From the NCBI GenBank assembly GCA_035651055.1, contig DASRGK010000013.1, positions 1 through 40,055 on the forward strand: 40,055 bases of DNA, read 5' to 3'. The DNA is from JAFKKF01 sp035651055. Lineage in GTDB: Bacteria; Pseudomonadota; Alphaproteobacteria; Rhizobiales; Kaistiaceae. Position numbers and translations under genes: made by a program. Position 1 is the stretch's first letter. Every line of letters begins with the position of its first letter. This document shows positions 6,207-14,764 of the stretch, in pieces. The notes under the pieces were generated by a model, which searched no databases, was not told where the DNA came from, and worked only from the letters and a program-made list of their open reading frames with translations.

Positions 6207-6506
6207 CTACTCGTCGTTGGAGGCGTTCAGCTCTTCCACCTGCAGCGAAGCCTTGGGCTTCGGCGCGGCCCTCGGCTTTCGCACCCTGGGCGCCGCCTTG
6301 GCGGCGGCCTTCGCCGCCTTCTCGGCGGCGGCTTCGACGGCGTCCTTGGCTTCCTTGGCCAGCCGCAGCGCCTTGAGGCGGGCGGTGTTGGCGTCGAGCC
6401 GCCTCGCCTCGGCAACCACCTCGTTCATCGCCGTCGCGGCCTCGCGGGCACGGTCCTGGGCCTTCCGAAAACGGGTTTCGGCGGTCGTGCGCGGATTGCT
6501 CGGCAT
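6207..6506 (-). CDS. Small Ala/Lys-rich basic protein of unknown function
   Basis: 99 residues. The first half is a charged helix (RKAQDRAREAATAMNEVV, then ARRLDANTARLKALRLAKEA), followed by an Ala/Lys heptad-like run and a Lys/Pro segment resembling histone H1-type tails (RVRKPRAAPKPKA), and an acidic end EELNASNDE. I do not recognise a family; nucleoid or RNA association is conceivable from composition only. It lies 45 bp downstream of... the ispG start side is opposite: ispG ends at 6552 on the same strand, so this gene follows ispG and may share its transcript. A decayed paralogue lies at 4936-5147, and its conserved C-terminal peptide argues that this is a real protein rather than a chance frame. 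Confidence 0.65.
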   Translation of the reverse strand: MPSNPRTTAETRFRKAQDRAREAATAMNEVVAEARRLDANTARLKALRLAKEAKDAVEAAAEKAAKAAAKAAPRVRKPRAAPKPKASLQVEELNASNDE

Positions 6507-6551
6507 GGCGGGCTCCTGAAGGTTAGCCCCGACTATATAGGGCGGCGGCGT

Positions 6552-7838
6552 CTATTCGGCAGCGTCCACCGCTGCGCCGGTCGCGCCTCGACCGAATCGC
6601 CGTTCGACATATTCTGCCAGCATCGCACGGAAATCGTCCGCAATTGTGGCCCCGCGGAGCGTCGCCGCCTTCCTGCCGTCGATGAAGACTGGCGCGGCCG
6701 GCTGCTCGCCGGTTCCGGGGAGCGAAATGCCGATATCGGCATGCTTCGATTCGCCGGGCCCGTTGACGATGCAGCCCATCACCGCGACCTTGAGGGCCTC
6801 GACGCCGGGATATTTCTCCCGCCAGGCCGGCATCGCGGCGCGGAGATCGTCCTCGATGCGGCGGGCGAGTTCCTGGAACACCGTGGAGGTGGTCCGCCCG
6901 CAGCCGGGGCAGGCGGCGACGACCGGGAGGAAGGCCCGGAAGCCCATCACCTGGAGGAGTTCCTGCGCCACCGTCACCTCGCGGGTGCGGTCGCCGCCGG
7001 GCTCGGGGGTAAGCGAGATGCGGATGGTGTCGCCGATCCCCTGTTCGAGCAGGATCGCAAGCGCCGCCGACGAGGCGACGATGCCCTTCGAGCCCATGCC
7101 GGCCTCGGTGAGGCCGAGATGGAGGGCATGGTCGGAGCGCCGGGCCAGTTCGCCGTAGACGGCGACGAGGTCCTGCACGGCGGAGACCTTGGCCGAAAGG
7201 ATGATCCGGTCGCGGGCAAGGCCGAGGCGCTCGGCCTCGGCGGCCGACAGCAGCGCCGACTGGACGATCGCCTCGCGGGTGACCTCCGCTGCGCTCTTCG
7301 GCCGGGGCAAAGCGGCGTTCTCGTCCATGAGGCGGGTAAGCAGCGCCTGGTCGAGCGAGCCCCAGTTGACGCCGATGCGGACCGGCTTGCCGTAGCGCAT
7401 CGCCAGTTCGATGAGGGTGGCGAACTGGCGGTCGCGCTTCTCGCCGAAGCCGACATTCCCCGGGTTGATGCGGTACTTGGCGAGCGCCTCGGCCGCCGCC
7501 GGGTGATCGGTCAAGAGGCGGTGGCCGTTATAGTGGAAGTCGCCGATGAGCGGCACGGCGATGTTGCGGGCCGCCAGCCGGTCGCGGATATGCGGCACGG
7601 CGGCGGCGGCTTCGTCGCGGTCGACGGTGATGCGGACCAGTTCCGAGCCGGCGCGGGCGAGCGCCTCGGCCTGCGCCGCGGTGGCGGCGATATCGGCCGT
7701 GTCGGTGTTGGTCATCGACTGGACGACGATCGGCGCGTCGCCGCCGACCATGACGTTGCCGACGCGCACGCCGACGCTCGCCCGGCGCGGCAGCGGCGCG
7801 AAAAGGATCGGGCCGGACAGGGGGGCGGGATCGCGCAT
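6552..7838 (-). CDS. ispG: 4-hydroxy-3-methylbut-2-enyl diphosphate synthase
   Basis: 428 residues, the usual length of the bacterial form. Converts methylerythritol cyclodiphosphate to HMBPP in the non-mevalonate isoprenoid pathway, using a [4Fe-4S] cluster and flavodoxin or ferredoxin. Seen: the N-terminal barrel with VQSMTNTDTAD, the strand LIGDFHYNGHRLL, and the cluster ligands Cys310 and Cys313 (CPGCGRT), Cys356 and Glu363 (GCIVNGPGE). All key residues are present. The next gene upstream on the same strand is the Zur regulator, but a repeat-filled 199-bp gap separates them, so ispG probably has its own promoter. It supplies the precursors used by the farnesyl diphosphate synthase at 30757. 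Confidence 0.97.
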   Translation of the reverse strand: MRDPAPLSGPILFAPLPRRASVGVRVGNVMVGGDAPIVVQSMTNTDTADIAATAAQAEALARAGSELVRITVDRDEAAAAVPHIRDRLAARNIAVPLIGDFHYNGHRLLTDHPAAAEALAKYRINPGNVGFGEKRDRQFATLIELAMRYGKPVRIGVNWGSLDQALLTRLMDENAALPRPKSAAEVTREAIVQSALLSAAEAERLGLARDRIILSAKVSAVQDLVAVYGELARRSDHALHLGLTEAGMGSKGIVASSAALAILLEQGIGDTIRISLTPEPGGDRTREVTVAQELLQVMGFRAFLPVVAACPGCGRTTSTVFQELARRIEDDLRAAMPAWREKYPGVEALKVAVMGCIVNGPGESKHADIGISLPGTGEQPAAPVFIDGRKAATLRGATIADDFRAMLAEYVERRFGRGATGAAVDAAE

Positions 7839-7852
7839 GTGGGGCGGGCCTA

Positions 7853-7980
7853 TCTCTCCCCGGCACGGGGAGGGTGGCGCCGCGCGGAGCGCGGAGACGG
7901 GTGGGGTCCGCGGGGCAGAGCACCTTTCCCACCCACCATGCCGCGCATGGTCCCCCCTCCCCGTACCGGGGAGGGATACC
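7853..7980. repeat. Palindromic dispersed repeat, full copy
   Basis: A composite element between zur and ispG: a left hairpin around CTCCCCGGCACGGGGAG, a centre CGCGCGGAGCGCGGAGACGG and CCACCATGCCGCGCATGGTC, and a right hairpin CCTCCCCGTACCGGGGAGG (7956-7974). A partial relative lies at 5587-5652. The layout is that of a non-coding mobile repeat; no open frame in it is convincing. Confidence 0.7.
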
Positions 7981-8037
7981 CTGGAGCCAGGCTAAGGCCA
8001 ATCGTCGCCACCGGCGCCTTCCACAAATGGTGCGGGT

Positions 8038-8532
8038 TCACGCGTCCTCGCGGCAATTGGCGCAGAGGCCGTTCAGTTCGAGGACCGGCGCGCGCGGGGC
8101 GAAGCCGACATTGCCGGCGAGCTTGCCAATGAGCGTGCCGAGCGCGGCGGACGAGGTCTCGCCGGCGGCGCCGCAATTCTCGCAAAGCAGGAACAAGGTC
8201 GCCTCGGGCCCGCAATCGTCGCCGCGGTCGCAGGCGACATAGGCGTTCCGCGATTCGATCCGGTGGGCGAAGCGGTGAAGGGTCAGGAATTCGAGCGCCC
8301 GGTAAACCGAGATCGGCGCCGGGCGGCGGCCATGGCTGGCGATCCGCTCGATGACGTCGTAGGCCGAGGCCGGCACGTGGCTGGCGAGAAGCGCCTCCAG
8401 CACCTCGCGGCGCTGCGGCGTGAAGCGGAGACCCTCGCGGCGGGAAATCGCCTCGGCATGGTCGAGCGCATCGGCGGCGCAGCGCCGGTGGTCGTGATGG
8501 GCGTGGTCGAGGACGGGGCTGGTTGCAGGCAT
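8038..8532 (-). CDS. zur: Fur-family transcriptional regulator, Zur-like
   Basis: 164 residues from the ATG at 8532; the longer frame to 8778 would run into the divergent dehydrogenase gene. Winged-helix DNA-binding domain around residues 35-100 (LRFTPQRREVLEALLASH, ISVYRALEFL), then a dimerisation domain with two Cys pairs, CENC (117-120) and CANC (157-160), forming the structural zinc site. His-rich start (DHAHHDH) and Cys101/Cys107 could bind regulatory zinc. The Cys pattern and the poor His content of the core favour Zur over ferric Fur or Mur. No znuABC genes are adjacent, so the regulon cannot be read from context. It is divergent from bdhA, with 94 bp between the two starts. Confidence 0.8.
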   Translation of the reverse strand: MPATSPVLDHAHHDHRRCAADALDHAEAISRREGLRFTPQRREVLEALLASHVPASAYDVIERIASHGRRPAPISVYRALEFLTLHRFAHRIESRNAYVACDRGDDCGPEATLFLLCENCGAAGETSSAALGTLIGKLAGNVGFAPRAPVLELNGLCANCREDA

Positions 8533-8626
8533 TTCGTGGTCGCTGCGTGAGGCGGGCGTTCGCTTTCCATGCCCGCAGGGACGTTCCGATATATAAGCTT
8601 TCGACGACGAAAATGTGAGGGAAAGG

Positions 8627-9409
8627 ATGCTGAAGGGTAAAACGGCCCTGGTCACCGGCTCGACCAGCGGCATCGGCCTTGCCATCGCCCGGGCGCTCGC
8701 CGCCGAGGGCGCCAACATCGTGTTGAACGGCTTCGGCGAGAAGCACGCCATCGAGACGCTGCGGCTGGAAATGGCCAATTCGATGGGCGTCGAGGTGATC
8801 TATTCCGCCGCCGATATGGCGAGGCCCGAGGAGATCGCGGCGATGGTGGCGGCGGCCGAGAAGCGCTTCGGCGCGGTCGACATCCTCTGCAACAATGCCG
8901 GCATCCAGCACGTCGCGCCGGTCGAGGAGTTCCCGGTCGAGAAGTGGGACGCGATCATCGCGATCAATCTCTCCGCGACCTTCCACGCGATCCGCGCGGC
9001 GCTGCCCAAAATGAAGGCGAAGGGCTGGGGGCGGATCGTCAACACCGCCTCGGCGCATGCGCTTGTCGCATCGCCCTACAAGGTAGCCTACGTGGCGGCC
9101 AAGCACGGCATTGCCGGCCTCACCAAGACGGTGGCGTTGGAGACGGCGCAGTCGGGCATCACGGTCAACGCCATCTGCCCCGGCTACGTCTGGACGCCGC
9201 TCGTCGAGCGGCAGATTCCGGACACGGCGAGGGCGCGCGGCCTGACCGAGGAACAGGTCAAGCGCGACGTCATCCTCGCCGCGCAGCCGACCAAGGAATT
9301 CGTCACCGTCGAGCAGGTCGGCGCGCTCGCCGCCTATCTCTGCTCCGACGCGGCGAAGCAGATCACCGGCGCGCTGCTCCCCATGGACGGCGGCTGGACC
9401 GCCGCGTGA
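8627..9409 (+). CDS. bdhA: D-3-hydroxybutyrate dehydrogenase
   Basis: 260 residues; the ATG at 8627 has GAGG 6 nt upstream, preferred over the in-frame GTG at 8615. Short-chain dehydrogenase that oxidises 3-hydroxybutyrate to acetoacetate with NAD+, the mobilisation branch of polyhydroxybutyrate metabolism. Seen: cofactor loop TGSTSGIG (10-17), CNNAGIQHVAPVEEFP, and the catalytic triad Ser142, Tyr155, Lys159 (YVAAKHG). The segments ICPGYVWTPLVE and QPTKEFV are characteristic of the bacterial 3-hydroxybutyrate dehydrogenase group. It pairs functionally with phaA/phaB/phaR at 24511-27342 although it is 15 kb away. Confidence 0.93.
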   Translation: MLKGKTALVTGSTSGIGLAIARALAAEGANIVLNGFGEKHAIETLRLEMANSMGVEVIYSAADMARPEEIAAMVAAAEKRFGAVDILCNNAGIQHVAPVEEFPVEKWDAIIAINLSATFHAIRAALPKMKAKGWGRIVNTASAHALVASPYKVAYVAAKHGIAGLTKTVALETAQSGITVNAICPGYVWTPLVERQIPDTARARGLTEEQVKRDVILAAQPTKEFVTVEQVGALAAYLCSDAAKQITGALLPMDGGWTAA

Positions 9410-9434
9410 GTTAGGGGCGGCGCTTCTGCACTAC

Positions 9435-9558
9435 CTGTCATCCCCGCGGAAGCGGGGACCCAGTATCCACAGGTCGAGCCAAAAGAGGCGGTGACCGGCG
9501 GCGTGTCCTCTGCCCGTCCGTGTCGGTTACTGGTTCCCCGCATTCGCGGGGATGACAG
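9435..9558. repeat. Inverted pair of dispersed palindromic repeats
   Basis: The left copy CTGTCATCCCCGCGGAAGCG (from 9435, ending GGGGACCCAGT at 9464) and the right copy ACTGGTTCCCCGCATTCGCG (from 9529, ending GGGATGACAG at 9558) are near-exact reverse complements, each itself a hairpin. They lie between the convergent bdhA and dinB ends and could also help stop transcription from both sides. This is a very common intergenic repeat in alpha- and betaproteobacteria. Confidence 0.8.
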
Positions 9559-9637
9559 TCGGGGTTGGTGAACCGCACCTTGTCCGGGCTCGCACGAGGT
9601 TCCCGTCCCTCAGCGGTGGTTTCCGCACCATACGAGC

Positions 9638-10882
9638 TCACAATTCCCGCTCCGCCAGTTCGCGGAAGGCGTCCGGCACGGAGCGCGAGGGGCCGAGGGC
9701 GACCGAGGCGTAGCCGACCGCTTCCCAGCCGAAGCGGTCGCGGATCCTGTCGACGGCGCGGTCGGCGCCGAGCCGGGCCATACCTTTCCGCGTCCCGGGG
9801 CGGGTGATCTCGTCGGCAAGGCCGAAGGGCAGTTCGAGCTGGACGAGCGGGTCCTTCTCCAGATGCGAGACGGAGATGGCGAGGAGCGAGATGAAACGCT
9901 CCTCCGGGTGCTCGGCGAGCACGGCGCGCACCAGTTCCTCGGCGGTCTCGGCGAGCATCGCGGTCGCCGCAACCGGCGCCTCCAGCGTGACTGCGCGGGT
10001 GACGGCGGTAAGGTCGGCGAAGCGGACGCGGGCGGTGACCGTGCGACCGAACAGTTCCTTCGGCCGCAGCCGCGAGCCGATACGGTCGGCAAGATGGCGA
10101 AGCGCCGGCCGGTAGACGCTTTCCTCGGCGGGCTTTTTGCCGAGCGCCGACTGTGCCCCGGCAGAGCGGGCGCGGCGATTGGTCTGGATGACGCGCGGAT
10201 CGCGGTTCCAGGCAAGCGCCGACAGCTTCTCCCCGGCCGCCGGACCGAGCACGCGCTCGAGCGACCAACCGGGCGTGCGGGCGAGGTCGCCGACGGTGCG
10301 GATGCCGATGTCGGCAAGCCGCGCCTTGGTCGCCGGGCCGACGCCCCACATCACCTCCACCGGCAGATCGTGGAGGAACGCCAGTTCGCTGGCGGGATCG
10401 ACCACGACCAGGCCGTCGGGCTTGGCGACCTGCGAGGCGATCTTGGCGAGGTGCTTGGTGCGGGCGACGCCGACGGAGATGGGGAGGCCGAGTTCGGAGC
10501 GGACGCGGGCCCGAATCTTCCGCGCGATCTCCTCGGGCGGACCGAAGAGATGGGTGCAGCCGGCGACATCGGCAAAGGCCTCGTCGATCGAGATGCGCTC
10601 GACCAGCGGCGTGAAATCGCCGAGCACGGCCATGGCGGCGTCGCCGAGGCGCTGGTATTCCCGGAAATGGCCGCCGACGAAGATCAGCTGCGGGCAGAGT
10701 TCGCGGGCCTTCCTCCCCGGCATGCCGCCATGGACGCCGAAGGCCTTCGCTTCATAGGAGGCGGCGAGCACCACGCCGCCGCCGACCGCGATCGGCTTGC
10801 CGCGGAGCGACGGATCGAGCAACTGCTCGACCGAGGCATAGAACGCGTCGAGGTCGGCGTGGAGGATGGTGGCCGTCGCCAT
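9638..10882 (-). CDS. dinB: DNA polymerase IV (Y family)
   Basis: 414 residues from the ATG at 10882; an in-frame GTG at 10903 has no ribosome binding site. Error-prone translesion polymerase. Seen: palm motif HADLDAFYASVEQ with Asp10, the second catalytic pair Asp100-Glu101 in RISIDEAFADV, the conserved segment SVGVARTKHLAKIASQVAKP, helix-hairpin-helix region LADIGIRTVGDLA, little-finger domain, and near residue 350 QLELPF, which fits the beta-clamp binding consensus. It is full length. It is divergent from gloB, with 191 bp between starts, where no obvious LexA box was found by eye. Confidence 0.95.
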   Translation of the reverse strand: MATATILHADLDAFYASVEQLLDPSLRGKPIAVGGGVVLAASYEAKAFGVHGGMPGRKARELCPQLIFVGGHFREYQRLGDAAMAVLGDFTPLVERISIDEAFADVAGCTHLFGPPEEIARKIRARVRSELGLPISVGVARTKHLAKIASQVAKPDGLVVVDPASELAFLHDLPVEVMWGVGPATKARLADIGIRTVGDLARTPGWSLERVLGPAAGEKLSALAWNRDPRVIQTNRRARSAGAQSALGKKPAEESVYRPALRHLADRIGSRLRPKELFGRTVTARVRFADLTAVTRAVTLEAPVAATAMLAETAEELVRAVLAEHPEERFISLLAISVSHLEKDPLVQLELPFGLADEITRPGTRKGMARLGADRAVDRIRDRFGWEAVGYASVALGPSRSVPDAFRELAEREL

Positions 10883-11073
10883 GGGCCTGCCCGTTCCGAT
10901 CACAGGAACATAACGTGAACACGGCCGCGGGTAAAGGCGCCGGGCAATGCGGTACGGCCAAGGCCTACTACCGGCGATGCGGCGCGAAGACCGCTTATGC
11001 GCGGACGGCGCTACCCATCCCGCCGCGGCCGCCCTAATAAGTGGCCAGCGACAGCTGAGGACAAGACACGCAA

Positions 11074-11838
11074 ATGGCGCTGATGATCGAGCAGTTCATC
11101 TGCCGGGAAGACAATTTCGGCGTTCTCATCCACGATCCCGATACCGGCCTCACCGCGTCGATCGATGCGCCGGACGCCGCGGCCATCGGCGCGCACCTCG
11201 CCAGGCGGCACTGGAAGCTCGACCGCATCTTCACCACCCATCACCATGCCGATCACACCGACGGCAACCTCGCCCTGAAGGCGGAGTATGGCTGCCGCAT
11301 CGTCGCCCCGGGCCGGTCGGACATTCCCGGCCGCGACGAGATCGTCGGCGAGGGCGACGGCTTCACCTTCGGCACCCACGAGGTCCGCGTGCTGGCCACG
11401 CCCGGCCACACGCTCGACCACGTCACGTTCTGGATTCCGGGCGAGGGCGTCGCCTTCGTCGGCGATACCCTCTTTGCCATCGGCTGCGGCCGCGTGATCG
11501 AGGGGACCATGCCGATGATGTGGGCCTCGCTCGAGAAGCTGATGCAGCTGCCCGACGACACCGACATCTATTGCGGCCACGAATATACGGAGACCAATGC
11601 GCGCTTTGCGCTCACCGTCGATCCGGGCAACGCGGACCTCGTCGAGCGGGCGAAGCGGGTCCGCGAGCGGCGCGCCGCCGGCCAGCCGACGCTGCCGACG
11701 ACGGTGGTTCTCGAGAAGCAGACCAACCCCTTTCTCCGCGCCGCTGATCCGGCGATCCGCGCCCATCTCGGGATGAAGGACGCATCCAACGCCGAGGTCT
11801 TCGGCGAAATCCGGCGGCGGAAGGACGGGTTTCGCTAG
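11074..11838 (+). CDS. gloB: Hydroxyacylglutathione hydrolase (glyoxalase II)
   Basis: 254 residues. Hydrolyses S-lactoylglutathione to D-lactate and glutathione, the second step of methylglyoxal detoxification. The metallo-beta-lactamase dinuclear metal site is complete: THHHADH (His56, His58, Asp60, His61), TPGHTLDHV, FVGDTLF and CGHEYT. The C-terminal helical domain has KQTNPFLRA, which contacts the glutathione. Possible starts are ATG 11074 and ATG 11083; the first matches the MAL..EQF opening of relatives. Glutathione turnover is also served by ChaC at 19369. Confidence 0.95.
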   Translation: MALMIEQFICREDNFGVLIHDPDTGLTASIDAPDAAAIGAHLARRHWKLDRIFTTHHHADHTDGNLALKAEYGCRIVAPGRSDIPGRDEIVGEGDGFTFGTHEVRVLATPGHTLDHVTFWIPGEGVAFVGDTLFAIGCGRVIEGTMPMMWASLEKLMQLPDDTDIYCGHEYTETNARFALTVDPGNADLVERAKRVRERRAAGQPTLPTTVVLEKQTNPFLRAADPAIRAHLGMKDASNAEVFGEIRRRKDGFR

Positions 11839-12079
11839 TCGGGCTCTCGACCGCCGAGACGGCCCTCGCCCGCAACCGGCACCGCGGGCCGGGCGGAACC
11901 CGGAGCCGCCGGAGTCCGTTCGGGAACGCTGCCGCCTGGCCGGTCGAACGGCGCGGCTAAAAGAGCGTTAACTGTCGGAAGAACCCCCGAGACACTGCGG
12001 TTCCAACCGGATAAGTCTTGAGGATGGCGCACGGCGAATCGCGGGATCGGGCCCTGCCGGCGCCAGCTTGAGTGCGGGA

Positions 12080-13960
12080 ATGGCGGACACGATCAAGAGC
12101 GCACTATTCGTCGACTACGACAGCATCCACCGGAGCATCGCCGCGGCCGAGGACGGGGCCGAGGCGGCGGAGCGCCTGGCGGCGCGTTCCGGCGAGTGGG
12201 TGGCCGCGATCGAATCGGGCCGCCTGCTGATCGCCAAGGCCGGTTCCTCCGGGCGCCGCCGCGTCCTCATCCGGCGCGTCTATGCCGACCCGAAGCTCCT
12301 CGGCGCCAACCGGTCACTGTTCATCGCGAGCGGCTTCGAGGTGATCGACTCGCCGCTCCTCGAAGGGCGGTCGCGGAACGCCGCCGACGTCAGCCTCTCG
12401 CTCGACGTTGTCGATGCGCTCGGCCATCCCACCGGCTACGACGAGTTCATCCTCCTGTCCGCCGACATCGACCTGACGCCGCTCCTCTTCCGGTTGCGGG
12501 CGCATAACCGCACTACCGCAGTTTATGTCACCCCGGCGACCCCGGCCGCCTACCGGGCGATCCCGGACGCGGTCGTGGACGAAGTCGGATTACTGCAGCT
12601 GCTCAGCACCAAGTCCGTGCCGGTTCCGGCGCAGTCGGACACCAATCAGGCCCAATCCGCACCGCCAATCCAGGCCGGCGAGCGGGCGGATATCGAGGTT
12701 CTCGCCCGCAAGATCCACAACGCGACCAGCGTCCCCCTCTTCTCGCCACGGGCCTTCGCCGACCTCTTCCGTATCCTTGCGCAGGAGATCGCGGAGAACG
12801 GCTATCACTTTCAAAACACAGCGGAAAATGTCGCGAACAAGCTGACCGCCGCAGGCCGGAACGTGACCCGTCGGCAGGTCGTTTTCGTGGTCAAGGGGCT
12901 CGCCCTCAAGGGCCACGTCTTCTCGACCACCGATACTGCCGAGAAACTCGCCGAGGTTTTCCGCGAACAGGTCCTGTATCTGGTCGGAAACTCCGGATTG
13001 GAGCTGGATGAGCGGGAAAAGGCACTCCTGCCATCCTGGATCGCGGGCCGCGCTTCCGTCTCGCCCGCGGCTCCCGCAGCCGCGCCGGCGACCCCGCCTG
13101 AGCCGGCGACGGAATCAACTGCGCTTCAGGCAGATGAGCCGAAGCCGGCTAAGCGAAAAGCCGCCAAGGTTGCGCCGCCTCCCGCCCCGAGGCCGGCGCC
13201 GGTCGCGGCGAAGCCCGCGTCAGCGCCTGCACCCAAGCCTCCAGCCAAACCCGTTGAGATCATTGCGGAAAAGCCGGAGCCGGTGCCCGCTCCCAAGCCG
13301 ATGCCCGAGCGTCCGCCGCCGGTCGTGGCGCCGCCTGCGCCGACCCGGTCCATCGAGGAGATCAAGGCCGCCGTCGCCGCCCGCGCCGCCGCCATGAAGA
13401 CGGCTGCAAACCCGGCGTTTGCCCGGCCAAAGCCTACGGCGGCGGCTGCCCCGCGGCCGGTTCAGGGCACCGGCGCTCCGACGCCTGCGAGGCCCGCTCC
13501 TCCCGCCCCGGCGTCCCGGCCGCAGGCGCCGCCTGCTGCGCCTGCCGCTGCTGCGCCGGCGGCGACCCAGCGCCCCGCGCCGCCGCTGCCAATGCCTGCG
13601 CGCCAAACCCAGCCGGGCGCAGCGGAGAGACCCGCTGCATCGCCGCCGCGGCCCACCCCGGCGCCGCCGCCGGCAGCGGCCCGGCCGCCTCAGGCGGCCA
13701 GCAAGGAGGCCCTCGAATCCTCAATTCTCGCGGCGATTGCGCAGGCGGTCGACGTGCTGGTCGAGGACAGCGCCAAGGCGGAGGGACGGGAGCCGGAGGC
13801 ACCGCCCATGGAAAGCCCGGTCGTTCCCGAAAAAGCCAAGCCGGCTGCGGCGCCTGAGCCGGTTTCGGCGGAGCCGGCGGATGGCGGCGACATCGGCGAC
13901 GAGATCCAGAAGATCATTGCGTCCTATAGCCGATCGCGACAGCAGGGCGAGCCGCAGTAA
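12080..13960 (+). CDS. NYN-domain (PIN-like) putative RNA-binding protein with Pro/Ala-rich tail
   Basis: 626 residues from ATG 12080 (a TTG at 12068 is in frame). Residues 5-170 form a NYN/LabA-DUF88 domain with the expected acidic active-site residues: FVDYDSIH (Asp12), NAADVSLSLDVVDAL (Asp103) and LLSADIDLTPLLFRLR (Asp129, Asp131). NYN domains are related to PIN nucleases and usually act on RNA. Residues about 205-310 form a second, helical globular region (ADIEVLARKIHNATS to LYLVGNSGLEL) that could be a LOTUS/OST-HTH-like module, but I cannot confirm that. Residues about 325-550 are low-complexity Pro/Ala, probably disordered, and two helices follow, ending in DEIQKIIASYSRSR. It is a single gene with no clear operon partner. 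Confidence 0.7.
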   Translation: MADTIKSALFVDYDSIHRSIAAAEDGAEAAERLAARSGEWVAAIESGRLLIAKAGSSGRRRVLIRRVYADPKLLGANRSLFIASGFEVIDSPLLEGRSRNAADVSLSLDVVDALGHPTGYDEFILLSADIDLTPLLFRLRAHNRTTAVYVTPATPAAYRAIPDAVVDEVGLLQLLSTKSVPVPAQSDTNQAQSAPPIQAGERADIEVLARKIHNATSVPLFSPRAFADLFRILAQEIAENGYHFQNTAENVANKLTAAGRNVTRRQVVFVVKGLALKGHVFSTTDTAEKLAEVFREQVLYLVGNSGLELDEREKALLPSWIAGRASVSPAAPAAAPATPPEPATESTALQADEPKPAKRKAAKVAPPPAPRPAPVAAKPASAPAPKPPAKPVEIIAEKPEPVPAPKPMPERPPPVVAPPAPTRSIEEIKAAVAARAAAMKTAANPAFARPKPTAAAAPRPVQGTGAPTPARPAPPAPASRPQAPPAAPAAAAPAATQRPAPPLPMPARQTQPGAAERPAASPPRPTPAPPPAAARPPQAASKEALESSILAAIAQAVDVLVEDSAKAEGREPEAPPMESPVVPEKAKPAAAPEPVSAEPADGGDIGDEIQKIIASYSRSRQQGEPQ

Positions 13961-14134
13961 GCCTCTCCGGCCCCTTCTGAGGGGCGTCCGATCGCCACGG
14001 ATTGGCGCCGTCTTGCGTCCGATCGCCGCCGATCCGCCGCGTTGGCGAGACGGAATCCGGACGAGCCTCGTGGCCGGTGTCGGCCGCCAGAAAAAGACGC
14101 GGCGGTCACCCTTCGGACCTGAAGGCGACCGCGG

Positions 14135-14764
14135 CTATCGGCTCAGGAGAAACACCGCCTGCTGGCCGAGCAGGTTCCACGCCCACATCGGCGCGTTGAA
14201 GGCGAGGCGGGAACCGTCGGCGCGGAGCGCGGTCGCCTTCTCGATCCTCGCCCCGATCTCGCGGCAGAGTTCGACGAAGTCGCGGATCGTGCAGAAGTGG
14301 ATGTTGGGCGTGTCGTACCAGGAATAGGGCAGGCTCCGGGTCACCGGCATGCGGCCGGTGAAGAGCAGAAGCCGGCGCATCCGCCAGTGTCCGAAATTCG
14401 GAAAGGACACGATGGCCTTCCGCCCGATGCGCAGCAGCTGTTCCAGCACCTCGCGCGGCCGGTGGGTCGCCTGCAGGGTCTGGCTGAGGATGACGTAGTC
14501 GAAGGCGTCGTCCGGGTAGTCGACCAGATCGGTATCGGCGTCGCCCTGGATCACCGACAGGCCGCGGGCGACGCACTCGTTGACGTTCTTCTGTCCGATC
14601 TCGACCCCGCGGCCGTCGACGCCGCGCGTCTCCTCAAGCAGCTTCAGCAGCTGCCCGTCGCCGCAGCCGACATCGAGCACGCGGCTGCCCGGCGCGACCA
14701 GTTCCGCGACGGCGAGCAGGTCGACACGTGTGCTGGCCGGAAAACTGGCAAGCGGCGCATTCAT
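14135..14764 (-). CDS. metW: Methionine biosynthesis protein MetW
   Basis: 209 residues. SAM-methyltransferase-like fold with VLDVGCGDGQLLKLLEE (motif I), DLVDYPDDAFDYVILSQTLQ and the MetW-specific SFPNFGHWRMR and SLPYSWYDTPNIHFCT segments. MetW is encoded with MetX in many proteobacteria and is needed for full acyltransferase function; its exact biochemical role is debated. The start ATG overlaps the metX stop by one base (TGATG), so translation is coupled. Confidence 0.93.
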   Translation of the reverse strand: MNAPLASFPASTRVDLLAVAELVAPGSRVLDVGCGDGQLLKLLEETRGVDGRGVEIGQKNVNECVARGLSVIQGDADTDLVDYPDDAFDYVILSQTLQATHRPREVLEQLLRIGRKAIVSFPNFGHWRMRRLLLFTGRMPVTRSLPYSWYDTPNIHFCTIRDFVELCREIGARIEKATALRADGSRLAFNAPMWAWNLLGQQAVFLLSR

